DNA from: Membranipora membranacea
Lineage: Eukaryota > Bryozoa > Gymnolaemata > Cheilostomatida > Membraniporidae
Reading direction: 5' to 3'
Length of the DNA: 64,000 nucleotides
Assembly (NCBI GenBank): GCA_914767715.1
Contig: OU612074.1
Span: 1,257,501-1,321,500 of the forward strand
Shown here: piece after piece, positions 60,799 through 64,000 of the stretch
Numbering within the stretch: position 1 is the stretch's first letter
Layout of the letters: the number at the start of each line of letters is the position of its first letter
The notes under the pieces: generated by a model
Told to the model about the DNA's origin: nothing
Databases searched by the model: none
Seen by the model: the letters and a program-made list of their open reading frames with translations, nothing else
Made by a program: the position numbers and the translations under genes

Positions 60799-63700
60799 CT
60801 AACAGAAACCGCGGTTAAATGTTGAAAATAGCTACAACATGATTGCCACAATGAATGTTAAGCTGATAGCTTGAGTGTCATAAACAGAGAGGTTACCCTA
60901 ATTATTCCTAATTACTTAATTACCTATGTTTCATTGTGTAGCAGTTGATAATTATCTAATAAAGTGGGGATTTGTTATTCCTTTACACGCATTCAATACA
61001 CTGTCGACAATTTATCTTTTGGACCAGGAGAGACAGGGTGTCTCTGTACCCCGACCTGTATATTGCTGTGCTTATATTGGATAACCTTATATGGTGGGTG
61101 TTCTGAGTTTGAGAATGTCCATATTTATAGATTGTGTTTAAGTTGGATTATAGTCCTAACACTTCGTTGACACAACCATTTATAGTTGGGTGCAGGGCAC
61201 TAGTAACCCTGTATGTAATGAATAATGAAGTAAAGTTTTTATAAGACCTACTTCCGGAACTTTGGATGAGCAATAATAATTAAGATATAAATCGTATGAG
61301 CAAGCCTTACTGAATTCTCAGGTTTGTGATTTCCAAAGTTTGGCCACTATGAACTATCAACTCGAGAGTGGGCGATGTTGTCGCTGCCCTATTTAATCAC
61401 TGTGTAAATCCATGACAAAAAAAATTCTGGTTGCACATGCCTATTATCCATACATGTATCATCAACGCTGTCATAATGAATATTAAATTTGGGCCTGAAA
61501 AAGTATTTTTTGAGATCACTATATGTGGCATCTTTTTCAGACAGGTTCACACATTAAGCCCAAACCAGTCAGTTCAATCACAGGTTGTCGTCTACCAGTC
61601 AGTGGAAAATCCTTCTGTGTTTCCCCATTAAAATAAGCCAAAATCTCAACCGCAAACTCATCATCTTAAATCGTAATCAGACAGGCTGGTTCTTGACACT
61701 ATAGTTCTTGCCAGCCATATTAGGTGTGTCCTGTGTCAACTACGTACTGTTACACCACTGGTGAGATTGTTTCATCTTTTCAGTACTAGTCAATGGTAGT
61801 GAATTCCATGATTTACAACTAACCTGTGGAAAACCTGACTGGAGGTGAATGGTTGACGGCTTTGAAACTGCCGTTTGTAGTAGCGATTACCAAACAAGAA
61901 CACTAAACCTTGCAGTCCAGAAATTCTTGATTTCTGAATATAAAGATCTGAATCTTAAAAATTTATATGAATTTTTAAAGACCTAAGAAAATTGCCTACT
62001 GTATTACCTCCTATCAGCTTTTCCATAGGTATACGTCTGGATAAAAAAAGTCATGGTAAGTAATCAGTACTTCTGTATATATATATCTGTCGGATATCCT
62101 ATATTTATGGTTGATAATGTTACCATGCCAATATCGAAATAAGTTTGAGTTCAGATATTTTAGCTTGTTCAAAACGGATTACACAGAACAACTTTCAACT
62201 GTGGGCAAAAGAAAATACCTGCACTTCCTTATCATGGTGATACCTGCTATAATTTCTTAATGAATAGGCATGCTCAATTATAATAATTTAATATCAAGTC
62301 ATTGATGCAAGCACCAATTATGCCCACACAGACTTCATTGTGACATAGATTTGCACCATAATTGAGTAGAACATTCAAAGGACTTCATTGTCCTCTCTAC
62401 GGATTAATTCTTGTGAACATGAAGTAAATCCTTGGTGTTAAAATAAAGCCAGGCCAGCTGGGTATTTTGGTTATGTAAGATGAAAGCTTACAGCATGTTA
62501 GACCAGAACAATACACACCACAAAAACATGCCAAATCTTTTTTCAAACATATTTTAACTCGAAATGGGGATATGCTTCAAACATAAATGCCACAAGATTT
62601 CAGAGGAATGGATAACCGGCAATTTATTGTGCCCTTGGTTAAATTGGTGATTGAATTCAGTTAGATGGTTAGTAGGTGATGGCAGTAGAAGTGCAAACTG
62701 AACAGAGGGAAAGATATGACTGTCCTATCAATATCTAAGTAACGTTGTTCCATTGTGTGGTGGAACTTTTCATGAAGACAGGGGCCCGGCCGATAGAGAC
62801 TTCACTAATTATTTCATTCTGTCTACAAACACTGATTGTTGGGCATCAAAACATTTGGTCGTTTTGCGGTTGCGAACCGCCCTACACATTCTGATCCGTT
62901 TTCCTTTCAACATAATAAAAATTGACAAACTAATTTCCATGTCCTGCTCTGGATTGTAGTTATGAGATTTACAAACGGCCAATCCTTGATCTTCCTGGGT
63001 ACCAACTATGCAGCCTGTAGTTTGCCCATATCCAATAAAAGTTTGTGGTGGTTTATACTTAATTCAGGCAAAAATTAAAGGCCCGCAAGTTCCCAGGCGC
63101 CTATGCCATGAAGCCTCCCATCCGAACTGAAGCTTTGTTGAAAAACTAAAGTTAGGTGGATTATCTCCACTCTCTGTCATTCTTTTACCTTATTGTTAGC
63201 ATTAATTTTTATCGCCACCATGAAATTGGATGCATAATACAAACTTCTGGCAAGTTCCCTGGTTCTTGGTCAGTGAGACATTCCAAAACAAATGATGCAA
63301 TGCTCTATAGTAATGGTAGGAGTATCGAAGCCTTTTTCTTGTCCGCATTTAGAGAGAACACAGATTATTAATTCGGTCTGACGGAGTTCTTCTTAGAGTG
63401 AAAACATTTGATTATAGAGTGTATAGCTGACAATCGCTATTCTCTAAGATGGGATTAGTAGAAATAGCAACAATCATTCTTTTAGCATGCTTAATTACAC
63501 AGATCTAAGAGCGATGGTAGGCGAACTTTCCTGTATCCTAGTATTGTCAATGATGCATAGAGCGTAACATATGGTGGAGTAAGCCTCTTTTATATATGAT
63601 ATAGCTTGCTGATGCAACCAACTGTCACAGCCAGGCCAGTGGTATGTAGGACAATTCAGGGGTAGACTCAGAGCGCTCAATATTACACATAACCGTGATG

Positions 63701-64000
63701 CATTGAAGAATCTAAATTTCAACCATACATCCCGACACATTGTCTCCCAATGCAATCAAATATCTTCTTTAGTTCAAAGTTGCAAAGTTTACATACTAAA
63801 ACTTTTATGGTTCAAATGCTTATGAAATATATTCATGATAATTAAAAATGAAACATGACACTCTGATGTCCACGCTGATGTCCAAGCTAATGTCATAAAA
63901 ATATAGCCGGTAGACAAGTATATAGACAATATTGTCAACGGTTGGTGGATTTTTTTACGATTCAATTCCAGGTGGGTGTAACCTCATGTACCCATACAAT
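60799..64000. other. Gap without a convincing gene
   Basis: Short frames at 60964, 61431, 62753 and 63156 lack motifs. A possible 26-residue plus-strand terminal exon follows TAATTCAG near 63067 (KARKFPGAYAMKPPIRTEAL) and stops near 63149, with nothing upstream to join it. The minus-strand frame at 63755-63495 has no known family. Confidence 0.35.

Noticed and set aside
38000-61000. Terminal inverted repeats of a 20-kb CACTA element
   Set aside because: No matching CACTA/CACTG-type ends were seen on the two flanks by eye.

Overview
The window is eukaryotic, AT-rich animal nuclear DNA. Genes are split into many short exons (about 50-480 bp) with GT-AG introns, AATAAA signals follow several stop codons, and the sequence holds decayed LINEs, tRNA-derived SINEs and MITEs. 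There are no bacterial operons, Shine-Dalgarno sites or CRISPR arrays. Animal-type families (PAN/apple, THAP, DUF6589-like, CACTA TNP2) point to a marine invertebrate, possibly a sponge or another early-branching lineage. The species cannot be named from the sequence alone. Every exon model below was built by hand from open frames, splice signals and matching intron phase.

0-5 kb holds LINE debris: the tail of one reverse transcriptase, then a nearly complete but frameshifted RTE-like element (about 1905-4765), with a stop-interrupted minus-strand exon between them. 5.3-8.1 kb carries a plus-strand DUF6589-like gene. It converges on a minus-strand RecQ-like helicase gene (8.25-10.38 kb) whose ATP-binding (Walker A) exon was not found. 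10.4-17.3 kb is mostly empty apart from repeats, one MITE and a THAP-type exon. 17.5-23.8 kb is a complete seven-exon plus-strand gene (438 aa) of unknown function with a SUMO-type motif. 27.4-31.9 kb is a complete eight-exon gene (520 aa) for a secreted NHL-like plus PAN/apple protein.

32-39 kb is repeat-rich. It contains a lone LINE ORF1-like frame, a 0.42-kb near-perfect palindrome and two small minus-strand gene fragments. 39.8-47.6 kb is a complete eleven-exon minus-strand gene (410 aa, unknown family) with tandemly duplicated phase-1 exons; its largest intron holds a dead LINE on the other strand. 48.1-60.0 kb (or to 60.8 kb) is an intron-rich CACTA/EnSpm TNP2-like transposase gene, also on the minus strand, lying just upstream of that 410-aa gene. 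60.8-64 kb has no convincing gene.

The most unusual locus is 39.8-60.8 kb: a transposase gene cut by about fourteen introns, followed head-to-tail by a modular unknown gene. It may be a domesticated transposase locus, or a very large intron-bearing CACTA element that is starting to decay.
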